64,000 bases of DNA, taken from assembly GCF_026163565.1 (NCBI RefSeq), contig NZ_JAPDKN010000016.1:62001-126000 (forward strand). The letters are read 5' to 3'. Positions 42,069 through 51,061 of this stretch are shown piece after piece. Each line of letters starts with the position of its first letter. Position 1 is the first letter of the stretch. The notes under the pieces are model-generated. The model was not told where the DNA came from, did not search any database, and worked only from the letters and a program-made list of their open reading frames with translations. This DNA comes from Chryseobacterium sp. YIM B08800. Lineage in GTDB: Bacteria; Bacteroidota; Bacteroidia; Flavobacteriales; Weeksellaceae. A program made the position numbers and the translations under genes.

Positions 42069-42962
42069 ATGATTTCCTGCATAAATTTCACTAATTTTAG
42101 GCAAAAATCATTCGGGATGAGCCGTCGTTCAGATCATTTTCCGGTTTTGGGTATTCAGGATTTCAAGGATGATCATTCTTTGGAAACACACCTCTTGTTT
42201 AATGAACTTTACGGAGAACGTTCTATTGATGATCCGCACAAACATGATTTTTTTATCATTAATATTTTTGAAAAGGCAAAAGGTAATCACACCATCGATT
42301 TTGTAGATTATGAAGTGAAAGACCATCAGATTCATTTGGTTTTTCCCGATCAGGTGCACCAATGGGAAATTGAAGCAGGAACGATAGGATATCAGTTGAT
42401 GATCAGCAGAGCCTGGTTTGAAAGTTTAATTCCAGCTTTGAGATTTTCACAATTATTTTATCAAAATCATCCTGTAATAGATCTTTCAGATGAGCGATTT
42501 AATTTTTTGGTTTATGAATTTAAAACCATTAAAAAACTTTTGAATGATGAGAATATCTTTTGGGAAATGATCCAGAAGCGAAGCGAAATGATCGGATTAC
42601 TCATCAGTGAAGCGGTAGAATTTATTTTTAAAAATGATGAGCAATACCATTCGAATCCTGTTTTTTCAAAATTTTTAAACCTTATTGATGAGCATTTTAA
42701 AGAAGAACGGTCGGTTTCTTTTTATGCTGAAAAGCTTAATATCTCACCTAATTATTTAAATATTATCTGTAAAAAAAGCATTAATTCTTCAGCTTCATCG
42801 CTTATTCAGGATAGAATTTTACTTGAAGCAAAGCGTCTTCTGAAAGTTTCAAAAAAATCGGTGAAAGATATTGTTTTTGATTTGGGATTTTATGATCAGG
42901 CGAGCTTTTCAAAATTTTTCAAGTCTCAAACAGGAATGACGCCGTCTCAATTCAGAGAATGA
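42069..42962 (+). CDS. AraC-family transcription regulator, source of 3' tandem tails
   Basis: A 297-residue regulator (or 281 from the ATG at 42117). An N-terminal cupin-like sensing domain (HKHDFFIINIFEKAKGNHTIDFVDYEV, HLVFPDQVHQWEIE) is followed by two helix-turn-helices (about 190-297): FYAEKLNISPNYLNIICKKS and VKDIVFDLGFYDQASFSKFFK with TGMTPSQFRE. It probably binds a small ligand and controls a nearby or distant gene. The last 42 codons and 173 bp downstream recur twice more as a 301-bp tandem array; in those copies the coding part differs only at synonymous positions. Confidence 0.9.
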   Translation: MISCINFTNFRQKSFGMSRRSDHFPVLGIQDFKDDHSLETHLLFNELYGERSIDDPHKHDFFIINIFEKAKGNHTIDFVDYEVKDHQIHLVFPDQVHQWEIEAGTIGYQLMISRAWFESLIPALRFSQLFYQNHPVIDLSDERFNFLVYEFKTIKKLLNDENIFWEMIQKRSEMIGLLISEAVEFIFKNDEQYHSNPVFSKFLNLIDEHFKEERSVSFYAEKLNISPNYLNIICKKSINSSASSLIQDRILLEAKRLLKVSKKSVKDIVFDLGFYDQASFSKFFKSQTGMTPSQFRE

Positions 42963-43135
42963 TTTATTGGAAAAGGTTGAACTCCTACGGAGTTCTTATT
43001 GTATTTATTACTATTTATTCTACAAAGGTGTTGCTCCTCCGGAGCTGCCCAGATTGTAAGATAAATTGGTATAAGGTAAATTCTAATTAAAAATGATATA
43101 AGTTAATTGTTTAAATAAAAATTCCTGAGAAAAAA

Positions 43136-43263
43136 GTCTTCTGAAAGTTTCAAAAAAATCGGTGAAAGATATTGTTTTTGATTTGGGATTTTATGACCAG
43201 GCAAGTTTTTCAAAATTCTTCAAATCTCAAACGGGAATGACGCCTTCTCAATTCAGAGAATGA
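43136..43263 (+). pseudogene. AraC C-terminal fragment, copy 2
   Basis: Encodes the same 42 residues as the end of the AraC gene, including VKDIVFDLGFYDQASFSKFF and the stop, but with no start codon or N-terminal domain. Seven synonymous differences to the gene. A pseudogene-like tail in the 301-bp array. Confidence 0.85.
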
Positions 43264-43436
43264 TTTATTGGAAAAGGTTGAACTCCTACGGAGTTCTTAT
43301 TGTATTTATTACTATTTATTCTACAAAGGTGTTGCTCCTCCGGAGCTGCCCAGATTGTAAGATAAATTGGTATAAGGTAAATTCTAATTAAAAATGATAT
43401 AAGTTAATTGTTTAAATAAAAATTCCTGAGAAAAAA

Positions 43437-43564
43437 GTCTTCTGAAAGTTTCAAAAAAATCGGTGAAAGATATTGTTTTTGATTTGGGATTTTATGACCA
43501 GGCAAGTTTTTCAAAATTCTTCAAATCTCAAACGGGAATGACGCCTTCTCAATTCAGAGAATGA
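43437..43564 (+). pseudogene. AraC C-terminal fragment, copy 3
   Basis: Identical in the coding part to copy 2, with the same seven synonymous differences to the complete gene. No start codon. The last tail of the 301-bp array. Confidence 0.85.
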
Positions 43565-43771
43565 TTTATTGGAAAAGGTTGAACTCCTACGGAGTTCTTA
43601 TTGTATTTATTACTATTTATTCTACAAAGGTGTTGCTCCTCCGGAGCTGCCCAGATTGTAAGATAAATTGGTATAAGGTAAATTCTAATTAAAAATGATA
43701 TAAGTTAAAGGTTTAAACAAAAATTCCTCTGAAAATACTTCTAAGGAATTTTATATTAATTTTAAATGTAA

Positions 43772-44944
43772 TTATTGTAATCCAGACCAACCAACTGCCC
43801 AAGTTGGAGTAGACTCTCCATTTCCGGCTCCTGTTGCATCAGGTTTTTCGGTAAAAGTGTTGGGTAAAATTGTTACAGATGCACCCGCTGTTGAAGTGGC
43901 TGAAATCTTATTCGTAACATTGGTTGCATTAAATAGAATATCTTTTATTTTATTTTGATCGTTAAAATAAGTAACGGTTGCATCACCTTGTAAATTAATA
44001 CCTGTTTTCCAACTTGAAATCACGGCATTTTCAATCGTTGCTTGAGCTCCCGATGACAACAATATGCCATTAGCTTCGCCTGTGTTATTTCCTCCGATTA
44101 AGGTCACGTTTTTGATAGTTGCACTTGATTGAGGAGAAGCAGTAGGATTTGTAGCATTATTAATACCTTTAATTCCATTATTTCCTGTGCCGTCTGCTTT
44201 TCTTTTGGTATAAATATTTGTAGCGGTACCAATCCATCCGTCTTTATAACTGAATGCATGATTGGTGTTCCCGATTGAAACAATGTTTGAAACATTTACC
44301 GTTCCGCCATAAATTTCGATACCGTCGTCTGCATTATTTAAAAGTGCTACGCTTTCTACTCTGGTCTCGTTACCAATCCCGAAAAGAGAAAGCCCGTTAA
44401 ATTTTTTACCGGCTGAAAAGTTAGCGCCTGCGTATTCAATTCTTACATAATTCAGTGATCCTGAATTATCGGTAGTTTCAGCACCTCCGTAAGTTAAATT
44501 TCCTATTTCTGATAAACCAGTACTTCCTGTATTGATCGGAGCTTTACCACAAATAACTATTCCGCCCCAATTTCCGGCTTCGGCTGTTGTTGATGTAAAT
44601 AAAACGGGTGAGCCGGGAGTTCCGTTTGCATAAATTTTTCCACCCTGTTCTACAAGAATGTAAGATGATGCTCCTGCTGTAGCTGTAATTCTTGTTCCGG
44701 CAGGAATAGAGAGAGTTCCGCCATTTTTTACCGTAACAATACCGGTGAGTTTATAAAGCTTCATCGGATCAAGTGTTACAACTTGTCCGCTGGTAATATC
44801 ACCTTTAAAATTATTAGGATCCTGAGCTATTCCGATAACGGGAATTTCGGAAGTTATATCGTCATCTTTACTGCACGAATAAATGGTAAATGATGAGCCG
44901 ATAATGAAAGCAGCGATGATTATTTTTAAGTGATTTTTCTTCAT
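43772..44944 (-). CDS. Beta-helix lipoprotein linked to TonB receptor
   Basis: From the ATG at 44944 the product has 390 residues (the longer frame adds 13 poor residues). Lipoprotein signal IIIAAFIIGSSFTIYSCSKDDD. The mature part is a Gly/Asn-rich right-handed beta-helix type: VTVKNGGTLSIPAGTRITA, NWGGIVICGKAPINTG, LNYVRIEYAGANFSAGKKFNGLSLFGIGNETRVESV and NADDGIEIYGGTVNV. It is a paralogue of the product of the next gene upstream, and both follow a TonB-dependent receptor gene on the same strand, so it may be a surface lipoprotein that binds the receptor's substrate. Substrate unknown. Confidence 0.82.
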   Translation of the reverse strand: MKKNHLKIIIAAFIIGSSFTIYSCSKDDDITSEIPVIGIAQDPNNFKGDITSGQVVTLDPMKLYKLTGIVTVKNGGTLSIPAGTRITATAGASSYILVEQGGKIYANGTPGSPVLFTSTTAEAGNWGGIVICGKAPINTGSTGLSEIGNLTYGGAETTDNSGSLNYVRIEYAGANFSAGKKFNGLSLFGIGNETRVESVALLNNADDGIEIYGGTVNVSNIVSIGNTNHAFSYKDGWIGTATNIYTKRKADGTGNNGIKGINNATNPTASPQSSATIKNVTLIGGNNTGEANGILLSSGAQATIENAVISSWKTGINLQGDATVTYFNDQNKIKDILFNATNVTNKISATSTAGASVTILPNTFTEKPDATGAGNGESTPTWAVGWSGLQ

Positions 44945-45201
44945 AATTCTCAGATTACTATTCTTCAACGAGATTTTTATCAATCTATTTTGAATGAGAA
45001 GACCAAATTACCATTTTTCTGTTTATTATCCCAATTCAAACGATGATGAATTGATTTTAAATTAAATATTTATTTGAAAACTTTTTTTAACGCAAAGTTT
45101 AATTTTGATTATTAATAATTATTTAAGTGAACAAAGAGGAATCAACTTGTTGATTTTATTAAGCTTGAATTTTGTTAACAGTAATTTAAATATGGATTAA
45201 A

Positions 45202-45233
45202 CACCACGCCCGGAAAATAAATTCCGGGCGTGG
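45202..45233. terminator. Inverted repeat between the two beta-helix lipoprotein genes
   Basis: CCACGCCCGGAA/TTCCGGGCGTGG, a 12-bp GC-rich perfect stem with an 8-base loop, 38 bp after the stop of the upstream lipoprotein gene on the minus strand. The T-run after it is weak, so it may reduce rather than stop read-through to the second lipoprotein gene. Confidence 0.75.
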
Positions 45234-45271
45234 TTTTCAATATGATATGAAGAAACTAATTACTTAATTGT

Positions 45272-46486
45272 TTAGTTCATTGCATCTGTAGTGTCAAATG
45301 AAGTCAAACCAGTCCAGCCTTTTGCCCAGTCTGGTAAAGCAGTAACGTTTCCAGCTCCGTTTGCAGTAGTACTTGTTGTAAATACACCAGACAAATCAGG
45401 ACCTGTAGTTGCAGGAGCAACAGCTTTAGACTTCCAAGGTGTTGCAACCCCTACAAATCTTACGTTTTTAATATAAGAAGCACTTGTGAACCAGTTGTAA
45501 GTTCTAGGTGTTTCAAAATCTAAACCTGTAGAGAAATTAGCAATAACGATGTTATCGAATTTACCGTTAGATCCAGCTCTGATTTTCATACCCTGAGATT
45601 CAGAACCAGCAGCGTTACCGATGAAAGTAGCATTGTTGATTGTTGGGTTTGATACACCGTTTCCGAAAGTTGTGTTTTCGTCAGTGTCTTGAGTATCAGC
45701 TTCTACACCTCTGTTTCCTGGTTCAGCAGCAGTTTGGTATTGTTTTTTTCTTGCAGCATAAATGTATTCTGCAGTTCCTTGCCAACCTTCTGTCCAGTCG
45801 ATACTATCATCACCAACACCTAAAACCAATAAGTGATCAGCATTTACATTTCCACCGAAGAATTCGATACCATCATCAGCACCGTCTACTACATAGATGT
45901 AAGAAACTACAGTTCCGCTTCCTACTCCGAATAGAGAAAGACCGTTGAATTCTTTTGCAGGATTATATTTATAACCACTGTCTTTAATGATAATATATTT
46001 TAAAATCCCTGAATTATCAGTTTTGTTAGTCCCTCCATATACAAGATCTCCTAATTCTGATGTTGAAGTACCTAAAGAGCTTCTGTTTGAAGGAGCATTT
46101 CCTAATACAACGATACCTCCCCAATGTCCTTGCTTATGAGTAGATCCTTCAAATACAATCGGGTTTGTTGCTGTACCGTTTGCAATTAATTTACCACCTC
46201 TTTCAACGATAAGATAGTTTGCTCCTTCTGCAGCAACGATTCTTGTACCTGCAGGAATTACTAAAGTTGCTCCGCTTTCTACAGAAAGAGTTCCTGTAAG
46301 GTTGTACACTTTAGTTGCATCTAGAGTTACTGTAGTTCCTGATGCAATTTTACCTTTAAAATTTGCAGGATCAATGGTTGATACGTTTTCCGTTGTGTCA
46401 TTATCAGAGCTACAAGAGATTGCAGTTGCTGAAAATGCTGCTACTAATGAAAAGCAAAGCGCTGCTCTCAAAATTGTTTTTTTCAT
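45272..46486 (-). CDS. Beta-helix lipoprotein, second paralogue
   Basis: A 404-residue lipoprotein (SLVAAFSATAISCSSDND, Cys about residue 25). The same pattern as its downstream paralogue: LSVESGATLVIPAGTRIVA, HWGGIVVLGNAPSNR, LKYIIIKDSGYKYNPAKEFNGLSLFGVGSGTVVSYIYV and GADDGIEFFGGNVNADHLLV. It starts 24 bp after the TonB receptor gene ends, so receptor and lipoprotein form one operon, in the way of receptor/surface-lipoprotein pairs of Bacteroidota, though it is unrelated to SusD. Ligand unknown. Confidence 0.84.
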   Translation of the reverse strand: MKKTILRAALCFSLVAAFSATAISCSSDNDTTENVSTIDPANFKGKIASGTTVTLDATKVYNLTGTLSVESGATLVIPAGTRIVAAEGANYLIVERGGKLIANGTATNPIVFEGSTHKQGHWGGIVVLGNAPSNRSSLGTSTSELGDLVYGGTNKTDNSGILKYIIIKDSGYKYNPAKEFNGLSLFGVGSGTVVSYIYVVDGADDGIEFFGGNVNADHLLVLGVGDDSIDWTEGWQGTAEYIYAARKKQYQTAAEPGNRGVEADTQDTDENTTFGNGVSNPTINNATFIGNAAGSESQGMKIRAGSNGKFDNIVIANFSTGLDFETPRTYNWFTSASYIKNVRFVGVATPWKSKAVAPATTGPDLSGVFTTSTTANGAGNVTALPDWAKGWTGLTSFDTTDAMN

Positions 46487-46509
46487 AACTATTTTTTTAG
46501 ATTTATATT

Positions 46510-48984
46510 TTAAAATTTATAAGATAAACTGATTCCGGCTTCACGACCTCTTGTATAGTTTTGGTGAATAAAAGTACCTGCGCCGTTTTCCTGCTGTATT
46601 TTGTAATTAGGGTTTAATAAGTTTTTAGCAGAGATGCCAATACCTATTTTGTCTAAATTAAAGTTTAAATTGAGATCAAGAATATCTCTTCCTTGCTCAT
46701 AGAAGTTTCCTGTCTTGTTGGTTCCGATAGCGTAAACATTTTTACCAACATGAGAATAAGAAACTACAAAGTCTAAACTGTTTGCGTTGCTCCATTTGTA
46801 GTTGTACCCTAAGTTTGCATTAGCAATGAAATCTGCAACACCCTGAATATCGTCTTTTGTCTGACCACTAAATTCTGCAGTCTTGCCTCCGTTTTCTTTA
46901 GCAAGTTCTTCAGGAGTTTTCAATTCTTGCTCAGAATGCATTACAGTTCCGTTCAAGAAGGTATAGATTTTAGAATTATTCCAAGAGTAAATATCTTTTC
47001 TAAATTCTAATTCCGCACCTAAAATATATCCCCAATTTGAAATATTAAAATAAGTCATATCATTTGGAGCAGAAGTAGAGTAGGTAGTTCTTGCGATTGC
47101 ATTTTGAATATATTTACCAAAAGCGGCAACTGAAATAACTTCTCCTGATTTAGGGAACATTTCCCACTTTAAATCGAAATTATAATTATCTGACGGATAA
47201 AGATATTCATTACCATAAACATTGGTTGTAATATCATAATATGCAATTGGAATAATCTCTTTTGCTTGTGGTAAAGTATATGTTTTAGAGAATGATAATC
47301 TTAAATTCTGCTTATCATTGATGCTGTATTTAGCGTTTAATGCAGGCAAGAATTTGTTGTAAGTTTTATTTTTTCTTTTTTCAATTCCACCAGTTAAAGG
47401 TTCTGTCCATTTAGTTTGCATATCGATGAAGTCGTAGCGACCACCAACTTGTACAATAAACTTATCAGATAAAGTAATGTCTACATTTGCATGTCCAGAT
47501 TGAAGGTTTTGTTTAATTCCATAATAGAATGGAGTAAATATATTATTTCCCGACATGAACGTCTGATACGTAAATAAGCCGTTGTTTCCTGCATTGATGA
47601 ATGCATCGATATTATCAGGATCTACAGGATTGATAAAGCTGAAACCCATACCAATCGTTGTATTATCGAATTTTCTGTCTTTGTAAGATCCGTCGTAACC
47701 TGCCGTAATTTTGAAATTTTCAAAGCTTTTAGAAACATTTAAGTGTCCCAAAACAGTGTTGTCTGTAAGCTCATCAAAATATCTGTGGTTGTTGATCGCA
47801 CTTCCTGCAAGCAAATTGAAGTTTTCTGCATCAATTGTATTTTGAAGACGGTCTGGTCTTTTGCTGTTTAGCATATTGTATCCTAAAGCCCAATCTGCTA
47901 CCCAAGTTGATCCTATTTTATGATTTCCGAATAATTGGTTTACCCAAGTATCAGTAATCTTGTTGTCTCCTCTGTTGATGATTACATTTCTGTCAACATC
48001 ATAAGAATATCCTTCGTATCTTTTAGCTGACTGAGAAGATGAATGAATATAATTTGAAGTAAAATTAATCTTATTATTGCTGTTTAATTTATATGCTAGA
48101 TTAATTAAACCCGTTGTATTTGTTTTATAAACAGAACGTTGTACGTTGGTGAAGTTTGAATTTGGATTTCCGCTCGCAAAAAAGAAACCTTCTTGTCCTT
48201 CACTGTACTCATAGCTATTGTCAAACCCTGCATAAGCAAATAAAGATAGTTTTCCGAAAGTTGCACCACCTTCCACATTGATATCTGTATTGAAAGGGTT
48301 TTGAGCATTTTTAAAGTTCCACTTTGTAGTGAATGGATAAGACTGATAAGGATTTCCTTTTATGAAACTTGTTTCTTTAAATCCGAAAAAACCAGGTCCG
48401 CCATCCTGAAGTTTAAAGTCTTTTTTTCTGTAAGTCTGAAAGTTAACACCGCTTCCTAAACCAATTTTAAAATAAGGCTTTCCGCTGTGTTCTTTAGATA
48501 CGATATTGATGTTAGCACCTCCAAAATCACCAGAAAATTTAGGATTGTAAACTTTATCTAATGAAATATATTCGATCATTGAAGTTTTAAAAATCTCAAG
48601 ATCTATGTTTTTGAATTCGGGATCATCAGATGGAATTGTAAGTCCGTTTAAGGTTGTACTGTTGTAACGGTCTCCCAAACCTCTTACGAAAATCTGTCCG
48701 CTTCCTTCTTGTTTTTGTGTTCCACTGGCTTTGGTTACAGCAGTAGCAGCATCGCCTACACCTTGTTTGGCTAATTGTACAGAACCTACTCTTTCGATAA
48801 CCTCTACAGATTTTTTCTGCATGTTGATTAGGTTAGCTTCAGTTCCTTTTTTTGTAGACCCTTTGATGATAACACCCTCAATCTTTTTTTCGTTCTTTAC
48901 GGTGTCATTTTTTTCTTGAGCGTACATTAAAGTACCAGATGTGGTAAGGAATAATGCAGCGATACTCAGTTTTCTAAAATTCAT
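46510..48984 (-). CDS. TonB-dependent outer-membrane receptor
   Basis: An 824-residue receptor with signal peptide MNFRKLSIAALFLTTSGTLMYAQ. The plug domain has VEVIERVGSVQLAKQGVGDAATAVTKASG and GSGQIFVRGLGDRYNSTTLNGLTIPSDDPEFKNIDLEIF, followed by FSGDFGGANINIVSKE; the C-terminal barrel ends in GISLSYKF with the terminal Phe of outer-membrane proteins. No N-terminal carboxypeptidase-regulatory domain as in SusC. It heads an operon with two beta-helix lipoproteins. It is divergent from a PhoB/PhoR-like pair, so phosphate- or organophosphate-linked uptake is possible but not shown. Confidence 0.93.
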   Translation of the reverse strand: MNFRKLSIAALFLTTSGTLMYAQEKNDTVKNEKKIEGVIIKGSTKKGTEANLINMQKKSVEVIERVGSVQLAKQGVGDAATAVTKASGTQKQEGSGQIFVRGLGDRYNSTTLNGLTIPSDDPEFKNIDLEIFKTSMIEYISLDKVYNPKFSGDFGGANINIVSKEHSGKPYFKIGLGSGVNFQTYRKKDFKLQDGGPGFFGFKETSFIKGNPYQSYPFTTKWNFKNAQNPFNTDINVEGGATFGKLSLFAYAGFDNSYEYSEGQEGFFFASGNPNSNFTNVQRSVYKTNTTGLINLAYKLNSNNKINFTSNYIHSSSQSAKRYEGYSYDVDRNVIINRGDNKITDTWVNQLFGNHKIGSTWVADWALGYNMLNSKRPDRLQNTIDAENFNLLAGSAINNHRYFDELTDNTVLGHLNVSKSFENFKITAGYDGSYKDRKFDNTTIGMGFSFINPVDPDNIDAFINAGNNGLFTYQTFMSGNNIFTPFYYGIKQNLQSGHANVDITLSDKFIVQVGGRYDFIDMQTKWTEPLTGGIEKRKNKTYNKFLPALNAKYSINDKQNLRLSFSKTYTLPQAKEIIPIAYYDITTNVYGNEYLYPSDNYNFDLKWEMFPKSGEVISVAAFGKYIQNAIARTTYSTSAPNDMTYFNISNWGYILGAELEFRKDIYSWNNSKIYTFLNGTVMHSEQELKTPEELAKENGGKTAEFSGQTKDDIQGVADFIANANLGYNYKWSNANSLDFVVSYSHVGKNVYAIGTNKTGNFYEQGRDILDLNLNFNLDKIGIGISAKNLLNPNYKIQQENGAGTFIHQNYTRGREAGISLSYKF

Positions 48985-49147
48985 TTCTTTTTTTACTAAT
49001 TACTTTCGGTGCAAAGGAAGAAAAGATTGTTCGTGTAAATGGTTTAGTAAAATTTAAATTTTTCTTAACTAAACATTACGAAAACGAAATTATTGTTAAC
49101 TTTATGTGAACGATAACCATTGTGTTAATCCATCATTCAAAATTGAT

Positions 49148-49155
49148 TAACTTTG
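49148..49155 (+). promoter_or_regulatory. Promoter -7 box for response regulator gene
   Basis: TAACTTTG, full TAnnTTTG match, 17 bp ahead of the ATG at 49173. A TTG at 49120-49122 is 25 bp upstream, slightly beyond usual spacing. Confidence 0.5.
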
Positions 49156-49172
49156 AAACGTAAAAATTGAAA

Positions 49173-49850
49173 ATGAACCAAAAGAAAATTCTTCTAATAG
49201 ACGATGAACTCGATATTCTAGAGATTCTGTCTTACAATCTGGAAAAGGAAGGTTACGACATCTATACCGCTACAAATGGTAACGAAGGTATAGAGAAAGC
49301 AAAAGAAATTATTCCCGATTTGATCTTATTAGATGTAATGATGCCCGAAAAAGACGGTATCGAAACTTGCCAGGAACTTAGAAAAGTAAAAGAGCTGCAA
49401 AAAACGCTTATCGTTTTTCTTTCTGCAAGAAGTGAAGAGTTTTCTCAGTTGGCCGGCTTTCAGGCAGGAGCAAACGATTATGTTGTAAAACTGATTAAAC
49501 CGAAAATTCTTATTTCTAAAGTAAATGCATTGCTTCAGCTGACTTCTCAGGTTTCTGATAATGCTAAGCTGATAGAAATTGGTGATTTAGTTATTGATAA
49601 AGACAACTTCAGAGTTTCAAAAAGCGGACAGCAGTTTTTATTGCCTAAAAAAGAGTTCGATTTGCTTTATCTTTTAGCATCAAACACAGAAAAAGTGTTT
49701 AAAAGAGAAGAAATTCTTGAAAAAGTTTGGGGAAATGACGTGATCGTTGGTGAAAGAACAATTGATGTACACATCCGTAGGCTGAGAGAAAAATTAGGAA
49801 TCAACACGATTCAGACTTTAAAAGGGATTGGGTACAAATTAATTGTTTAA
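49173..49850 (+). CDS. OmpR/PhoB-type response regulator
   Basis: A 225-residue regulator from the ATG at 49173. The receiver has LLIDDELDILEILSYNLEK (acidic pocket) and PDLILLDVMMPEKDGIETC with the phospho-accepting Asp near residue 53, plus Ser at LSARSEE. At the Lys site it reads YVVKLIKPKIL, where the usual cis-Pro after Lys is Leu. The winged helix (about 130-225) has LPKKEFDLLYLLASNTEKVFKREEILEKVWG and RTIDVHIRRLREKLG. It partners the histidine kinase 47 bp downstream, and the pair resembles PhoBR. Confidence 0.92.
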   Translation: MNQKKILLIDDELDILEILSYNLEKEGYDIYTATNGNEGIEKAKEIIPDLILLDVMMPEKDGIETCQELRKVKELQKTLIVFLSARSEEFSQLAGFQAGANDYVVKLIKPKILISKVNALLQLTSQVSDNAKLIEIGDLVIDKDNFRVSKSGQQFLLPKKEFDLLYLLASNTEKVFKREEILEKVWGNDVIVGERTIDVHIRRLREKLGINTIQTLKGIGYKLIV

Positions 49851-49897
49851 CTCAAATAAATCCTAACTTTACATTTAACCTATAAAATTTTGTAAAA

Positions 49898-50929
49898 TTG
49901 AAATTTTACAGACTAACTTTAGTTTCATCATGTCTGCTTACATTGGTGATGTTTGTTTTGGTGATTATTTTCGATTCACTGAAAGATATTTATTACCATA
50001 CTTCCCAGTTTAAGATTGGTCTTTTTGTGTGCATCGTTTTGATGTTTATTATTAATTATGTGGTCTTAGAGCTGCTTTTTAATTATTATGCAAAAAAACA
50101 GGTCAGAAAAATCTCAAAAATTCTTCCGGAAGAAATTGTTTACAGCGATCAGAATAATATTACGCTGAAAGAGCTGGGCGAAAGATTTTCAGATTTCAAT
50201 CAACAACAACTCACCGAGATGGATATGATGAAGGAAATGGAAAGTTACCGTAAAGAATATATCGGAAATGTTTCGCATGAGCTGAAAACTCCGCTTTTTT
50301 CGATTCAAGGTTATGTAGAAACTTTGGTTGACGGTGGAGTAGACAACTTAACGATTCGTGATAAATATTTAGAAAGAATTGGTATTTCTGTAGAAAGATT
50401 GATTGCTATTGTAAATGATCTCGATATGATCAACAGATTAGAGGCCGGAGAAATTAATCTTACCGTTTCAAAATTTGATGTTAATATTCTGATTAAAGAA
50501 ATTTTTGACCTTCTCGATCTTGAAGCCGAAAAAAACAATACTGTTTTGCAGCTTCAGACTTTGCACAGCCAAATTTTTGTGGAAGCAGACAAACAAAAGA
50601 TTTCTCAGGTTTTTATAAATTTAATTTCAAATGCTATTCATTACGCCAACAGACAGGAAGCTAGAGTAGTGGTGAAAACAAGCGTTCTCAAAAACAAAGT
50701 ACTCATTGAAGTGATTGATAACGGGATGGGTATAAAAACGGAATTATTGCCAAGAATTTTTGAAAGATTTTACAGAGTAGAGACAAGCCGAAGCCGAAGA
50801 CAAGGCGGTTCGGGATTAGGACTTGCCATTGTAAAGCACATTCTGGAGGCTCATAACGAAAATATTACGGTAGAAAGCGTTTACCTGGAAGGCACAAAAT
50901 TCAGTTTTATGCTCGAGAAAAGTAAATGA
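49898..50929 (+). CDS. Sensor histidine kinase, PhoR-like
   Basis: A 343-residue kinase that appears to begin at TTG. Two transmembrane helices (about 7-27 and 38-59) frame a very short loop, so there is no large periplasmic sensor, as in PhoR. The H-box is YIGNVSHELKTPLFSIQGYVETLVDGG (His about residue 127), then an N-box LINLISNAIHYANR, and G-boxes VIDNGMGI and GGSGLGLAIVKHI. The next downstream Met would remove most of the first helix. It forms a two-component pair with the preceding regulator, divergent from the TonB receptor operon. Confidence 0.92.
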   Translation: MKFYRLTLVSSCLLTLVMFVLVIIFDSLKDIYYHTSQFKIGLFVCIVLMFIINYVVLELLFNYYAKKQVRKISKILPEEIVYSDQNNITLKELGERFSDFNQQQLTEMDMMKEMESYRKEYIGNVSHELKTPLFSIQGYVETLVDGGVDNLTIRDKYLERIGISVERLIAIVNDLDMINRLEAGEINLTVSKFDVNILIKEIFDLLDLEAEKNNTVLQLQTLHSQIFVEADKQKISQVFINLISNAIHYANRQEARVVVKTSVLKNKVLIEVIDNGMGIKTELLPRIFERFYRVETSRSRRQGGSGLGLAIVKHILEAHNENITVESVYLEGTKFSFMLEKSK

Positions 50930-50980
50930 TTTTGGCGAAATGTAAGAAAAAAAAAGTTTCTAAAAAATTATTAAATATTT

Positions 50981-51009
50981 TTTGTAAAATCTCATTTATT
51001 ATATATTTG
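50981..51009 (+). promoter_or_regulatory. Promoter of pRiA4b-like gene
   Basis: TTTG, 17 bp, TATATTTG: the best match in the window to the flavobacterial consensus, 52 bp ahead of the ATG at 51062. Confidence 0.75.
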
Positions 51010-51061
51010 CATCAAGAATTTATCATAATAAATAAAGGCAAAAAGTAATTGAAATACTGAT

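Larger units (their letters stand above)
42835..43737 (+). repeat. Three-copy 301-bp tandem array of AraC gene 3' end
   Basis: Units start at 42835, 43136 and 43437. Each has 128 bp of AraC 3' coding sequence to its stop, then 173 bp of downstream DNA. Units 2 and 3 are identical through the coding part; unit 1 differs from them at seven sites (42896-42944), all third-codon synonymous. The non-coding parts are identical in all three until the last about 50 bp, where unit 3 diverges. Within each unit are palindromes GAACTCC-tac-GGAGTTC and GCTCCTCCGGAGC, which resemble intergenic repeats of this group. Confidence 0.93.

Noticed and set aside
42963-43771. CRISPR-like array
   Set aside because: The repeat unit is 301 bp with coding content and no spacers; it is a tandem duplication of a gene end.
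45640-45948. Open frame on the plus strand opposite the second beta-helix lipoprotein gene
   Set aside because: Antisense His/Leu-rich translation without family signs; an artefact of the repeated Gly/Asn codons on the real strand.
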